From: Omnitrophica bacterium RIFCSPHIGHO2_02_FULL_51_18
GTDB taxonomy: Bacteria; Omnitrophota; Gorgyraeia; 2-02-FULL-51-18
Assembly: GCA_001804125.1 (NCBI GenBank)
Contig: MHFI01000025.1
Coordinates: forward strand, 1 to 33,273
Reading direction: 5' to 3'
DNA: 33,273 nt
Positions 1-7,340 of this stretch are shown piece by piece; position 1 is the first letter of the stretch, and each line of letters begins with the position of its first letter. The notes under the pieces were generated by a model. It did no database searches. It was not told where the DNA came from and saw only the letters and a program-made list of their open reading frames with translations. Both the position numbers and the translations under genes were made by a program.

Positions 1-474
1 GGGTTCGATAAGCGCGGCGAGGGTGCCCTGCGTGACGAACCCTCCCCGGGTGAGCGTGGGCTCCATAAACGCATAGGCGAAATAAACGTTGCCGGAAGCG
101 GCCGACGACTTGACGACCTCCGCATCCTCCTTTTCACGGGGCTCCACAAAGAGAATGTCAAATAGCACGGCCTTGGCGCCGTGCGTTTTTAAAACATCGA
201 TGAGTGCCGAATGATATTCGCGGCCGAAAGGCCAGGAACCGATGTTGGCAAGCGTATCATCGGCAATGTCAATCATCACGATATCCTGCGAAACGGGGCG
301 CTCACCCCTCAGCTGGCAACGTAAATCATAAGTCTGAAGCTCGTAACCTTCAAACACGCGGAAATAAGACAGGTAAACGAGGAGAAGTGCCGCCGCACCT
401 ATCAGGCAATAGCGCAAGTTTCTTTTGGAAAACAAAACGGAAGCTATTCGGTCAGGAATGAGAGCGTTTGGCAC
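1..474 (-). CDS. CHASE2-domain membrane sensor, N-terminal part only
   Basis: This gene is missing from the ORF track because it starts with GTG and runs off the left edge; 158 codons are visible without a stop. The GTG at 474 has an AGGAAG ribosome-binding site about 8 nt upstream inside mlaD and overlaps the mlaD end by 23 bp. Residues about 20-42 form one membrane segment. After it comes a typical CHASE2 start, with YDLRCQLRG, DIVMIDIADD, GSWPFGREYHS and AVLFDILF. CHASE2 is an extracytoplasmic sensory domain usually followed by C-terminal membrane helices and an adenylate cyclase, kinase or other output domain. The output domain lies outside the window, so the signalling type cannot be named. 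It is the last visible gene of the mla cluster. Confidence 0.85.
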   Translation of the reverse strand, partial: MPNALIPDRIASVLFSKRNLRYCLIGAAALLLVYLSYFRVFEGYELQTYDLRCQLRGERPVSQDIVMIDIADDTLANIGSWPFGREYHSALIDVLKTHGAKAVLFDILFVEPREKEDAEVVKSSAASGNVYFAYAFMEPTLTRGGFVTQGTLAALIEP

Positions 475-1153
475 GGGCCGCTTCCTGCTCAGCCCTGGCT
501 TTTAAAATTTCTTCTTTTGGCCTATTCTGGCCCTTCGCCAACACCTTCCACGGATGCCATTTCAGGTCTTCGCTGAAGTCCCTGAAGTTTTCGGAGGTGT
601 ACTCCAAATTTTCAAAAATGTCGTTCAGTTTGGGTTTATTTTCATCAATAACGCCATTGACGTTATTCGCGACCTTGCTGATGTCCTTGGCCATCTTGCC
701 GATATCGCCGGCCACTTGGGTGGCCATCTCGATCAGCTCCTCCAAACGCACGGGGTCTTGACTGAGGATTTCGTCCCCGGGCTTCGCGTATTCAGCGGAA
801 GAAGTGCCCGCTTTGATCTCGACATATTTTTCACCCATGAGCCCAAGCGTGGTGACATAGGCCTTCGAGTCCTTCCGGATCTTGACCCCTTCGTCAATCC
901 AAAACACCGTCTCAATCAGCATCTCATCGCCATAGTGAAGCACAAGTTCCCTCACCTCTCCCACATCCACACCGGAAAGGCGCACCGGCGCATTTTTTTT
1001 GACGCCGGCCGTGTAATGAAATTGAGACTTAATCACATAGCCCTTCTTGAAAAGTCCGAAATTGCCTACCTTTAAAAGCAGGGCGCCCAGCGTGAGCAGC
1101 GCCACCAATACCAAAACGCCGGTCTTTGCTTCGTTGCTGATCTTTATATTCAT
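452..1153 (-). CDS. mlaD: MlaD-like MCE-domain lipid-transport protein
   Basis: This is the 233-residue periplasmic substrate-binding subunit of an Mla-type phospholipid transport complex. One N-terminal anchor helix (about residues 10-30) is followed by an MCE domain (about 38-115) with VRLSGVDVGEV, the hallmark of MlaD/Mce/Ttg2C proteins. The C-terminal half (about 135-233) is polar and helical with a basic tail. MlaD forms hexamers that shuttle lipid between the MlaFE inner-membrane complex and periplasmic carriers. It is longer than E. coli MlaD (about 183 aa) and closer to the Mce/chloroplast TGD2 type. The ATG has AAAGGAG about 9 nt upstream and follows mlaF by 32 bp. No MlaC or MlaA gene is seen in the window. 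Confidence 0.92.
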   Translation of the reverse strand: MNIKISNEAKTGVLVLVALLTLGALLLKVGNFGLFKKGYVIKSQFHYTAGVKKNAPVRLSGVDVGEVRELVLHYGDEMLIETVFWIDEGVKIRKDSKAYVTTLGLMGEKYVEIKAGTSSAEYAKPGDEILSQDPVRLEELIEMATQVAGDIGKMAKDISKVANNVNGVIDENKPKLNDIFENLEYTSENFRDFSEDLKWHPWKVLAKGQNRPKEEILKARAEQEAARAKRSHS

Positions 1154-1185
1154 TCGCTAAGGTCTCCTTTAAATCAAGTGAACGG

Positions 1186-2001
1186 CTATATCTCAATTTC
1201 CTCGGTTAAATGCTCTAAGTAATCTTCGCCGGATTGAACAAACGAAATCGGCCCTTCGGCGCCGCCGGTGATAAACTGCTGCACGATCGGGTTCTTCGAA
1301 TGACGGATCTCGTCGGGCGTGCCGATCTCGAGCACACGGCCCTCGTGCAGCATCACGATACGGTTGGCAATCCTGAAAACGCTGCCCATATCGTGGGTCA
1401 CGACCACCGAGGTGATATTAAGCTTCTTTGTCAGGTCCATCGTAAGCTTGTCAATGACGCCCGTCATGACTGGATCGAGTCCGGCCGTCGGCTCGTCGTA
1501 AAAAACGATTTTCGGATCCATCACGATTGCCCGTGCCAGGCCGCACCTTTTTTTCATGCCGCCCGAAAGCTGGGACGGCATCAGGTTTTCGAAGCCGCGC
1601 AGGCCCACGAGGTCCAGTTTCAGCTTAATCACGATCCGGATGATGTTTTCGTCCAATTTCGTGTGCTCCCTCAAAGGAAGCGCGATGTTCTCCCCCACGG
1701 TCATCGAATCAAACAAGGCACCCGACTGGAAAAGCATCCCGAATTGCTTCCGGATTTCATCCATTTCCATTTCATCGGCCTTCGCGATATTTTTCCCGAA
1801 CATCCATACCTCGCCCTCATCCGGCCGGAGCGCCCCTATCAAATGCCTCAGGAAGGTGCTTTTGCCGCAGCCCGAACCGCCCATGACCACGAGCGTCTCC
1901 CCTTCGTAGATATCCAGGCTGACCTCGCTTAAGATCGTGCGGCTGCCGAAACGCTTTGTGAGATTTTTAACGCTGATTACTATTTCTTTTTTATCCGACA
2001 T
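1186..2001 (-). CDS. mlaF: MlaF-like ABC transporter ATPase
   Basis: This 271-residue ATPase energises the MlaE permease for phospholipid movement between inner and outer membranes. The ABC motifs are complete and in order: Walker A GGSGCGKST (about residue 41), signature LSGGMKKR (about 145), Walker B VFYDEPTAGLD (about 166) and the H-loop VVTHD (about 200). The LSGGMKKR form is characteristic of the MlaF/Ttg2A/MceG branch. It starts 9 bp after mlaE and is followed by mlaD. The C-terminal extension after about residue 235 (GGAEGPISF) resembles the MlaF tail that, in E. coli, contacts the partner ATPase and the STAS protein MlaB. The assignment is firm. Confidence 0.95.
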   Translation of the reverse strand: MSDKKEIVISVKNLTKRFGSRTILSEVSLDIYEGETLVVMGGSGCGKSTFLRHLIGALRPDEGEVWMFGKNIAKADEMEMDEIRKQFGMLFQSGALFDSMTVGENIALPLREHTKLDENIIRIVIKLKLDLVGLRGFENLMPSQLSGGMKKRCGLARAIVMDPKIVFYDEPTAGLDPVMTGVIDKLTMDLTKKLNITSVVVTHDMGSVFRIANRIVMLHEGRVLEIGTPDEIRHSKNPIVQQFITGGAEGPISFVQSGEDYLEHLTEEIEI

Positions 2002-2010
2002 ACTGAGCTT

Positions 2011-2802
2011 TCACGTCTTGGCAAAATAAAAAACGGCCGTTAAGACCGCATCGGCAATAATGATGAGGATAAATGACGTCACAACGCTCTGGGTGGTCGA
2101 GCGTCCGACGCCCTCCGCACCGCCTTCCGTCGAAAGACCCTGGTAACAGGCAATCATCGAAATAATCATGCTGAACACGGCGCTCTTGAAAAGCCCGGTC
2201 GTGATGTCTTTCACGGTTAAAAATTCAATCGTCGTATCCATGTATAATCCGGAACCCAGTCCTAAATTGTACACACCGACAATATAGCCTCCGAACATGC
2301 CGATAATATCGCCCATCATCACCAGGCACGGAAGCACCATGAGGAGCGCGAGAAAACGCGGGACAACCAGATAGCGTACGGGATTCAGACTTAAGGTTTC
2401 AAGCGCTTCGATTTGCTCGGTCACTTTCATCGTTGAAATTTCGGCCGTGATAGCCGCCCCGACACGGCCGGCAATAACCAGGGAGGTGAGCACGGGGCCG
2501 ATTTCGCGCGTCACTGAGACAGCCACCAATGCCGCCACATAGATCGTGGCCCCGAGTTGCTCGAGTTGATAAGCGGACTGCATGGCCAGTACGATCCCGA
2601 TGAAGAAGTTTACGAAGAAAACAATGACAAGCGAGTCAACGCCGGCAAAAACGGTCTGGACAAACAACCCTTTTCTTGAAACAGGTTTTCCACGAAAAGG
2701 TCCGACGAAAACCCAATAAACAGTTTGGACTAAAAGAGCAAGCACGTCCCTCGTCTGACGGACAAGCAAGTGCGTATTTTTTCCTACAGCTTCAACAAAC
2801 AA
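2011..2802 (-). CDS. mlaE: MlaE-like ABC transporter permease
   Basis: This 263-residue inner-membrane permease belongs to the MlaE/Ttg2B family, which pairs with MlaF and MlaD in retrograde or anterograde phospholipid transport. There are five or six hydrophobic segments. The family-defining stretch TREIGPVLTSLVIAGRVGAA, followed by EISTMKVTEQIEALETL, covers about residues 98-136. The start codon is TTG at 2802, supported by AAAGGA 6 nt upstream. It begins 15 bp downstream of the STAS gene and ends 9 bp before mlaF, so the three are almost certainly co-transcribed. The N-terminal 45 residues form the amphipathic interface helix seen in this family. Confidence 0.95.
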   Translation of the reverse strand: MFVEAVGKNTHLLVRQTRDVLALLVQTVYWVFVGPFRGKPVSRKGLFVQTVFAGVDSLVIVFFVNFFIGIVLAMQSAYQLEQLGATIYVAALVAVSVTREIGPVLTSLVIAGRVGAAITAEISTMKVTEQIEALETLSLNPVRYLVVPRFLALLMVLPCLVMMGDIIGMFGGYIVGVYNLGLGSGLYMDTTIEFLTVKDITTGLFKSAVFSMIISMIACYQGLSTEGGAEGVGRSTTQSVVTSFILIIIADAVLTAVFYFAKT

Positions 2803-2817
2803 GGCTTATCCTTTAAG

Positions 2818-3144
2818 TTATTTAGCCCGGCTGACGGCTTCAGCCTGAGTATTGTAAACCAAAAAAAGTTTATCAAGTTTAGTGATCTCAAAAAGGCTCT
2901 TCACCTTCTCCGACATCCCCGCCAGTCCCAGGCTCCCTCCCTGGCTTTTCATTTTTTTCAGCATCTCCACGAGCGTGGCCAGGCCGGAGCTGTCAATATA
3001 ATTCACTTTCGCCAGATCCACGACCAATTTCTTGCCTGCGTTTTTTTCAAACACCTTTCTCAAATCCGGCGAAGTACTGATATTGATTTCACCGGTCACC
3101 TGAAGAATCGTCACGCCGTCCTGCTCAAACAATTTTGCTTCCAT
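2818..3144 (-). CDS. STAS-domain anti-sigma-factor antagonist (RsbV/SpoIIAA-like)
   Basis: This 108-residue single-domain STAS protein is full length for the RsbV/SpoIIAA family. The conserved phosphorylation site is present as YIDSSGL (Ser52/Ser53), where the cognate kinase would add phosphate and release the antagonist from its partner. It lies between an RsbW-like kinase gene (22 bp upstream) and mlaE (15 bp downstream). Two roles are possible. It may be the antagonist in a partner switch with that kinase, or it may act as the STAS subunit of the transporter, as MlaB does with MlaF in E. coli. The sequence alone fits the phosphorylatable RsbV type better. A run of nine G bases sits 5 nt before the ATG. 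Confidence 0.92.
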   Translation of the reverse strand: MEAKLFEQDGVTILQVTGEINISTSPDLRKVFEKNAGKKLVVDLAKVNYIDSSGLATLVEMLKKMKSQGGSLGLAGMSEKVKSLFEITKLDKLFLVYNTQAEAVSRAK

Positions 3145-3166
3145 ACACGCCCCCCCCCGTGAGAGT

Positions 3167-3601
3167 TTAACTCCTGTTCCCGGCTTCTCTCTTCAAACGC
3201 TTCACCATTAAAATCGCGTTGCCTTTTTTATTGTAATAGACCTCGTCCATCAATTGACGAATCAGATGAACGCCGCGGCCGCGGCTTTTCAAGAGATTCG
3301 CGCTTTCCGTGCAACAGACCAATTTCCCGGGGTCAAAACCTTCTCCCTGGTCTTCAATCGAGATCCGGACTTCGCGCTCATTATACTCCACGCCCAGGCG
3401 CACCTTCAGCTCTTTTTGGAGCTTATGGCCGTATTTCATCGCATTGATGAGCGCTTCTTCCAGGCAAAGTTTGACGTCAAAAACAATACCCCCGTCCAGC
3501 TTCAGGGGCCCTAAAAACGATAAAACATCCGCGCTGAACTTCTGAACAAGCGACAAATCGCTAGGAACTAGAAACTCTTTTTTTATAGAATCTTCTTTCA
3601 T
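3167..3601 (-). CDS. RsbW/SpoIIAB-like serine kinase, anti-sigma factor
   Basis: This 144-residue protein is a GHKL-fold ATPase of the anti-sigma-factor kinase family (HATPase_c_2). The N-box is EEALINAMKYGH (Asn about 53), the G1 box is EDQGEGFDP (Asp about 84) and the G2 box is SRGRGVHLI (about 107-113). Such kinases bind a sigma factor or another client and phosphorylate the STAS antagonist encoded next door. No sigma-factor gene lies within the window, so the client is unknown. The start overlaps the accA end by 41 bp, which suggests translational coupling. A phosphatase (RsbU/SpoIIE type) that would close the cycle is also not seen here. Confidence 0.92.
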   Translation of the reverse strand: MKEDSIKKEFLVPSDLSLVQKFSADVLSFLGPLKLDGGIVFDVKLCLEEALINAMKYGHKLQKELKVRLGVEYNEREVRISIEDQGEGFDPGKLVCCTESANLLKSRGRGVHLIRQLMDEVYYNKKGNAILMVKRLKREAGNRS

Positions 3602-4592
3602 GCTTTAAATGGATCTTGTGGACGGGCGCCGAGGCGCTCAATGTTTCAAAAACTCCCATGGTTCTGAATTTTTCATAACGCGCATCCACGAGCTGATCTT
3701 TACTCATCGGCTGAAGTTCTTTCCAATATTTTTTTATTGCGGATTTGACGGCTTCAGCCGTTTCTTCGGGACCGCGGTGAGCGCCGCCGAGAGGCTCTTT
3801 AACCACCCCCTCGATCAATTTCAGGTCCAGAAGGTCCTTGGCGGTGAGCTTGAGCGCCGCCGCCGCATCGGGCGCCTTGGTTCTGTCCTTCCAAAGGATC
3901 GCCGCGCACCCTTCCGGGGAAATCACCGAATAATAGGCGTTCTCAAGCACGAGCACACGGTCCCCCACGCCTATTCCCAAAGCGCCTCCGGAGCCGCCCT
4001 CGCCGATCACAATCACAATAATGGGCACTTGCACACGGGCCATCTCACGGATGTTGCGCGCAATCGCGTAGGCTTGGCCTCGCTCTTCGGCACCGACACC
4101 CGGATAAGCGCCCGGCGTGTCCACAAACGCGACGATTGGAACGTTGAATTTTTCAGCCGTCTTCATGAGACGAAGCGACTTGCGGTAGCCTTCCGGATGG
4201 GCGCTCCCGAAGTTTCTCATGATGTTTTCCTTCGCGTCACGGCCCTTCTGGTGGCCTATGATTAAAAAAGTCTGGCCGTCGAGCTTCGCAAAACCGCCGA
4301 TCAGCGCCTTGTCGTCGGCAAAAGTCCTGTCGCCGTGGAACTCCACAAAGTCCGTAAAAATCATCTGGATATAGTCAATCGTGTAAGGGCGCTGCGGGTG
4401 CCGGGCTAGCTGCACGCGCTGCCAGGGCGTCATCTGGGAATAGGTTTCTTTTTTTAGATGGTTGAGACGCGTCTCGAGCTTTTTCACCTCCGACTGAAGA
4501 TTCAGGTTACCGTCGGAGCTTAAATTTTTAAGCTCGGCAATTTTTTTCTCAAGTTCAAAAATCGGTTTTTCAAAATCAAGCGCAGTAATCAC
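3561..4592 (-). CDS. accA: Acetyl-CoA carboxylase carboxyltransferase subunit alpha
   Basis: AccA pairs with AccD to transfer the carboxyl group from biotin-BCCP to acetyl-CoA, giving malonyl-CoA for fatty-acid synthesis in the cytoplasm. At 343 residues it is slightly longer than E. coli AccA (319). It has the N-terminal helical region with MTPWQRVQLARHPQRP and then a crotonase-fold core with FVDTPGAYPGVGAEERGQ and IGEGGSGGALGIGVGD. The oxyanion-hole and CoA-binding regions look intact. The start is GTG at 4592, with AGGGG about 8 nt upstream and 12 bp after the transpeptidase gene. Its position in a cluster with mla and L,D-transpeptidase genes suggests joint control of envelope supply. The C-terminal 12 residues are basic and variable. 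Confidence 0.97.
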   Translation of the reverse strand: MITALDFEKPIFELEKKIAELKNLSSDGNLNLQSEVKKLETRLNHLKKETYSQMTPWQRVQLARHPQRPYTIDYIQMIFTDFVEFHGDRTFADDKALIGGFAKLDGQTFLIIGHQKGRDAKENIMRNFGSAHPEGYRKSLRLMKTAEKFNVPIVAFVDTPGAYPGVGAEERGQAYAIARNIREMARVQVPIIVIVIGEGGSGGALGIGVGDRVLVLENAYYSVISPEGCAAILWKDRTKAPDAAAALKLTAKDLLDLKLIEGVVKEPLGGAHRGPEETAEAVKSAIKKYWKELQPMSKDQLVDARYEKFRTMGVFETLSASAPVHKIHLKHERRFYKKRVSSS

Positions 4593-4604
4593 CCTATCGC
4601 CCCT

Positions 4605-5390
4605 TTAGTCTACGATCGTCACTTCAGTGCCTGGCACGACAAACGCGTAGAGTTCTTCTACTTCTTCGTTCTTCATCCGCACACAGCCGGCCGTTATCTG
4701 CTGTCCAAGCGTGTCAGGTTCCGTCGTTCCATGGATACCATAGCCTTTCTGGGTCAGGCCAATCCAGCGCGTGCCCAGCACGTTGTCAGGACTGCCGTAG
4801 GGCACCACGGCGCCCGATTTGTACCAAGTGGGGTTGACCAATTTATCGGTCACCTTAAACACCCCTACGGGCGTCGAGTTATGAGTACCGGTGGATACCA
4901 CGTAACTCTTCAATACCTCTTCATCGCCTTTCAGAATCAGCGTATTTTGGGATTTATCGACCACAATATTGAATTTTGTATTCGTGAGTTTCAGTGTTTG
5001 CCCGATGGAAAGCTTATCGGAGGCAAGCGCGTTGATCCTCTTCAAGAGCTCGACGGTCGTGCCATGAGCCTTGGCAATGGCCGTGAGTGAATCGCCCTTT
5101 TTCACTGCGTACAGCATTGAACGAGCGTCCGGTTCCTTCGACAAAAGGGAACGAAAAAGCGGCGTGTCCCGGGTTTGTAAAAGTTCGGCTCCGGGAAGCG
5201 GCGCGTACGAAATGGCTTGTGCCGCAGTAAAGACCCCGCCCACTTGTGGTGAGCGAAGCCGAACCATAGGCGGGGTCTGCGTCGAAGGACGAAACGACAC
5301 GCTGGCCCAGGCAAATACAACCGCTCCCAACACGATTCCTGCACCGAAAATTAAAACGCTTTTTTTATTCAAAAAACCTCTACCAGACAT
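4605..5390 (-). CDS. LysM-domain L,D-transpeptidase (YkuD family)
   Basis: This 261-residue envelope enzyme has an N-terminal membrane anchor (about residues 11-33), a proline-rich linker (34-90), a LysM peptidoglycan-binding domain (about 92-137, YAVKKGDSLTAIAKAHG) and a YkuD catalytic domain (about 142-261). The active-site signature is present: HGTTEP, then ITAGCVRM with the catalytic Cys. Such enzymes form 3-3 cross-links or attach lipoproteins to peptidoglycan. It overlaps the DUF212 gene by 11 bp and leads into accA with a 12-bp gap. Residues about 38-54 are encoded by a palindromic DNA element with perfect 10-bp arms that looks inserted in frame. The linker would tolerate this. Confidence 0.93.
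   Translation of the reverse strand: MSGRGFLNKKSVLIFGAGIVLGAVVFAWASVSFRPSTQTPPMVRLRSPQVGGVFTAAQAISYAPLPGAELLQTRDTPLFRSLLSKEPDARSMLYAVKKGDSLTAIAKAHGTTVELLKRINALASDKLSIGQTLKLTNTKFNIVVDKSQNTLILKGDEEVLKSYVVSTGTHNSTPVGVFKVTDKLVNPTWYKSGAVVPYGSPDNVLGTRWIGLTQKGYGIHGTTEPDTLGQQITAGCVRMKNEEVEELYAFVVPGTEVTIVD
5231..5278. repeat. Palindromic element inside the L,D-transpeptidase gene
   Basis: AGACCCCGCC (5231-5240) and GGCGGGGTCT (5269-5278) are perfect 10-bp inverted arms. The centre CACTTGTGGT...ACCATA continues the dyad partly. It is 48 nt, a multiple of three, and encodes about residues 38-54 of the transpeptidase (QTPPMVRLRSPQVGGV). It lies in the linker between the membrane anchor and LysM domain. 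Confidence 0.7.
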
Positions 5391-5847
5391 AGATCAAAGA
5401 GGCGACCACGATCCCAACAAACCCGCCGGCGAAGACCTCTTTGGGGCTGTGGCCAAACAGTTCCTTCAGGCGGTCCGGTTGAAGGCCCTTATGCTCATAA
5501 AGGTCCTCCAGAATCTTGTTCAGGGCCTCCGCCTGCTTGCCGCTCTGACGGCGCACGCCTTGCGCGTCAAACATCGTAATCACAAGCATCGCGAATACCA
5601 CCGCAAAAAGGCCCGAATCGAACCCATAAAACAACCCCACCGAAGTGGTTAATCCGCAGGTCAGGGCGACATGGGAGCTTGGCATCCCTCCGGAACCCAC
5701 AAACCACTTAAAATTAAAGCGTTTCTCACGAATAATCCCGAGAACCACCTTGATCGTTTGCGCGGCGAACCAGGACCAAAACCCCGTAAAAAATATTTTA
5801 TTGCGGTACCACTGCGCCAGAATTGAATCGGAGCTGTCAACAAGCAT
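5380..5847 (-). CDS. Divergent PAP2 family (DUF212/YuiD-like) membrane protein
   Basis: The ORF track starts this at 5949, but residues 1-34 of that ORF are unlike the family and would lie upstream of a clear promoter (5879-5907). I choose the ATG at 5847, giving 155 residues, the normal size for DUF212. The conserved parts are GGMPSSHVA (acid-phosphatase-like), FDAQGVRRQSGKQAEALN and GHSPKEVFAGG. Three or four membrane segments are evident. The family is related to membrane PAP2 phosphatases that act on lipid phosphates, but no activity has been firmly shown as far as I know. It opens the cluster running through the L,D-transpeptidase, accA and mla genes, and overlaps the next gene by 11 bp. 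Confidence 0.88.
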   Translation of the reverse strand: MLVDSSDSILAQWYRNKIFFTGFWSWFAAQTIKVVLGIIREKRFNFKWFVGSGGMPSSHVALTCGLTTSVGLFYGFDSGLFAVVFAMLVITMFDAQGVRRQSGKQAEALNKILEDLYEHKGLQPDRLKELFGHSPKEVFAGGFVGIVVASLIYVW

Positions 5848-5878
5848 GAAGGTTTGAGTATTCCAACATAAGCCCCGT

Positions 5879-5907
5879 ATTATATAATTTAACCCCTTTG
5901 GCCGCAA
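5879..5907 (-). promoter_or_regulatory. Sigma-70-like promoter for the envelope/mla cluster
   Basis: On the minus strand TTGCGG (5907-5902) is followed after exactly 17 nt by a perfect TATAAT (5884-5879). It lies between the mnmE stop and the DUF212 ATG. The predicted start of transcription is near 5872, giving a leader of about 25 nt. It excludes the longer DUF212 ORF start and separates the envelope cluster from the folC-mnmE run upstream. Confidence 0.7.
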
Positions 5908-5933
5908 GGAGTTTGCCCCACCGGTCTGGAGAG

Positions 5934-7340
5934 TTACTTTCCGATGCAAAATTGGCTAAACAGCGCCTCCAGCACATCCTCGGTGACCACTTCCCCTACC
6001 AAGGCACCCAGATGGTCCAGCGCAAGGCGAATGTCCACCGCCACAAGCTCAGGCGAGGCATTGCTATGGCAAGCGCTTTTTGCATCTTCAATATTTTGAA
6101 ACACTTTTGACAGAAGATCTCTTTGACGAACTGAATTCACCAGCGGAGTCTCTGACATTTGGGCCTGCCCGTGATTTATAAATCGAAATATTTCTTCTTC
6201 TAACTGTTTTAAACCGTCTTTTTGAACGCAGGAACAACAGACAAAACGGACGCCCGGGAACTCTTGGGTCAGGCGCGAATCATCGAGCTTCTTTGGCAGA
6301 TCGCTTTTATTCACCGCGATGATTTTGGCCTTATTTCCAATCAGCGAAAGAAGCTTCCTATCTTCCCCATCAAACGGTTGACTGCCATCCAAAACAGGGA
6401 GCACCAGGTCCGCCTCCCAAACCGCGTGCTTGGTCCTGTCAATTCCCTCTTTTTCAATCGGATGGGAAGTTTCCTGGATGCCTGCCGTGTCGACAAGCCG
6501 GATGGGAATCCCGCGTATCTGAATTTCCTCCTCCACCACGTCACGCGTCGTTCCCGGATAAGGAGTGACAATCACGCGATGGGTACGGGCAAGTTCGTTC
6601 ATAAGGCTCGATTTGCCGACATTCGGACGGCCCGCCAACACGACTTTAAGGCCTTTTTTAATGACAATCGCAAACTCGGCATTTTTGAGAACGGATTTTA
6701 CTTCCTGGGCTAGAAACCCCAAACGCACCCCGATTTGTGTCGAGGGGTGCGTCTCGGGGAAATCCTCCGGGAAATCAATAGACGCCTCGAGGTGGCTTAA
6801 AATATCGACGAGGTCCTTTTTAAGACCCTCTATCTTCAAGGAGAGCTTCCCTTTGAGTTTTTCCGAGGCCCATTCGCGTACAAGATCGGTCTTCGCCTGC
6901 ACCAGATCCAGAACCGTCTCGGCCTGCAAAAGATCCATGCGGCCGTTTAAAAAAGCGCGTTTGGTAAACTCGCCTTTGGCGGCAAGCCGGGCTCCTCTTT
7001 GGATCGCAAGCTCCAGAATCGCCCCAAGCACCGCCGCGCCGCCGTGCGCGCTGATTTCCACGACGTCCTCGCCGGTATAGCTCTTCGGCGAACGCATCAC
7101 AAGCACCAGCACCTCGTCAATGATCCTCTTTTCGTCTTGAGCCGTTTCCGAAAAAATATGGCCGTACTGCACCGTATAGCTTTTCTGCTGTTTCACGCTC
7201 CGCCGGCGCTTTGACAGGAAAATGCTGTCCGCGATCGCAATCGCGTCCTTTCCGCTCACCCGGATCACGCCCAGGCCCCCTTCACCCAGCGGCGTCGAGA
7301 TCGCGGCGATCGTGTCGTCTAAGAAATCTTTAAGAACCAT
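5934..7340 (-). CDS. mnmE: tRNA uridine-5-carboxymethylaminomethyl modification GTPase MnmE
   Basis: MnmE works with MnmG to modify U34 of certain tRNAs (cmnm5U/nm5U pathway), using 5-formyl-THF, GTP and FAD. The 468-residue protein is full length. It has the N-terminal tetrahydrofolate-binding domain (about 1-125; IAAISTPLGEGGLGVIRVSG), a helical domain interrupted by a G domain (about 220-380; GRPNVGKSSLMNEL, PGTTRDVV, DTAG, NKSD), and the diagnostic C-terminal FCIGK with the conserved Cys. It overlaps folC by 11 bp. A one-carbon-folate-using enzyme following folC is metabolically sensible. No mnmG is in the window. Confidence 0.98.
   Translation of the reverse strand: MVLKDFLDDTIAAISTPLGEGGLGVIRVSGKDAIAIADSIFLSKRRRSVKQQKSYTVQYGHIFSETAQDEKRIIDEVLVLVMRSPKSYTGEDVVEISAHGGAAVLGAILELAIQRGARLAAKGEFTKRAFLNGRMDLLQAETVLDLVQAKTDLVREWASEKLKGKLSLKIEGLKKDLVDILSHLEASIDFPEDFPETHPSTQIGVRLGFLAQEVKSVLKNAEFAIVIKKGLKVVLAGRPNVGKSSLMNELARTHRVIVTPYPGTTRDVVEEEIQIRGIPIRLVDTAGIQETSHPIEKEGIDRTKHAVWEADLVLPVLDGSQPFDGEDRKLLSLIGNKAKIIAVNKSDLPKKLDDSRLTQEFPGVRFVCCSCVQKDGLKQLEEEIFRFINHGQAQMSETPLVNSVRQRDLLSKVFQNIEDAKSACHSNASPELVAVDIRLALDHLGALVGEVVTEDVLEALFSQFCIGK

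Noticed and set aside
204-461. 85-aa plus-strand ORF at the left edge
   Set aside because: It is the antisense shadow of the CHASE2 gene, which has a clear conserved sequence on the minus strand.
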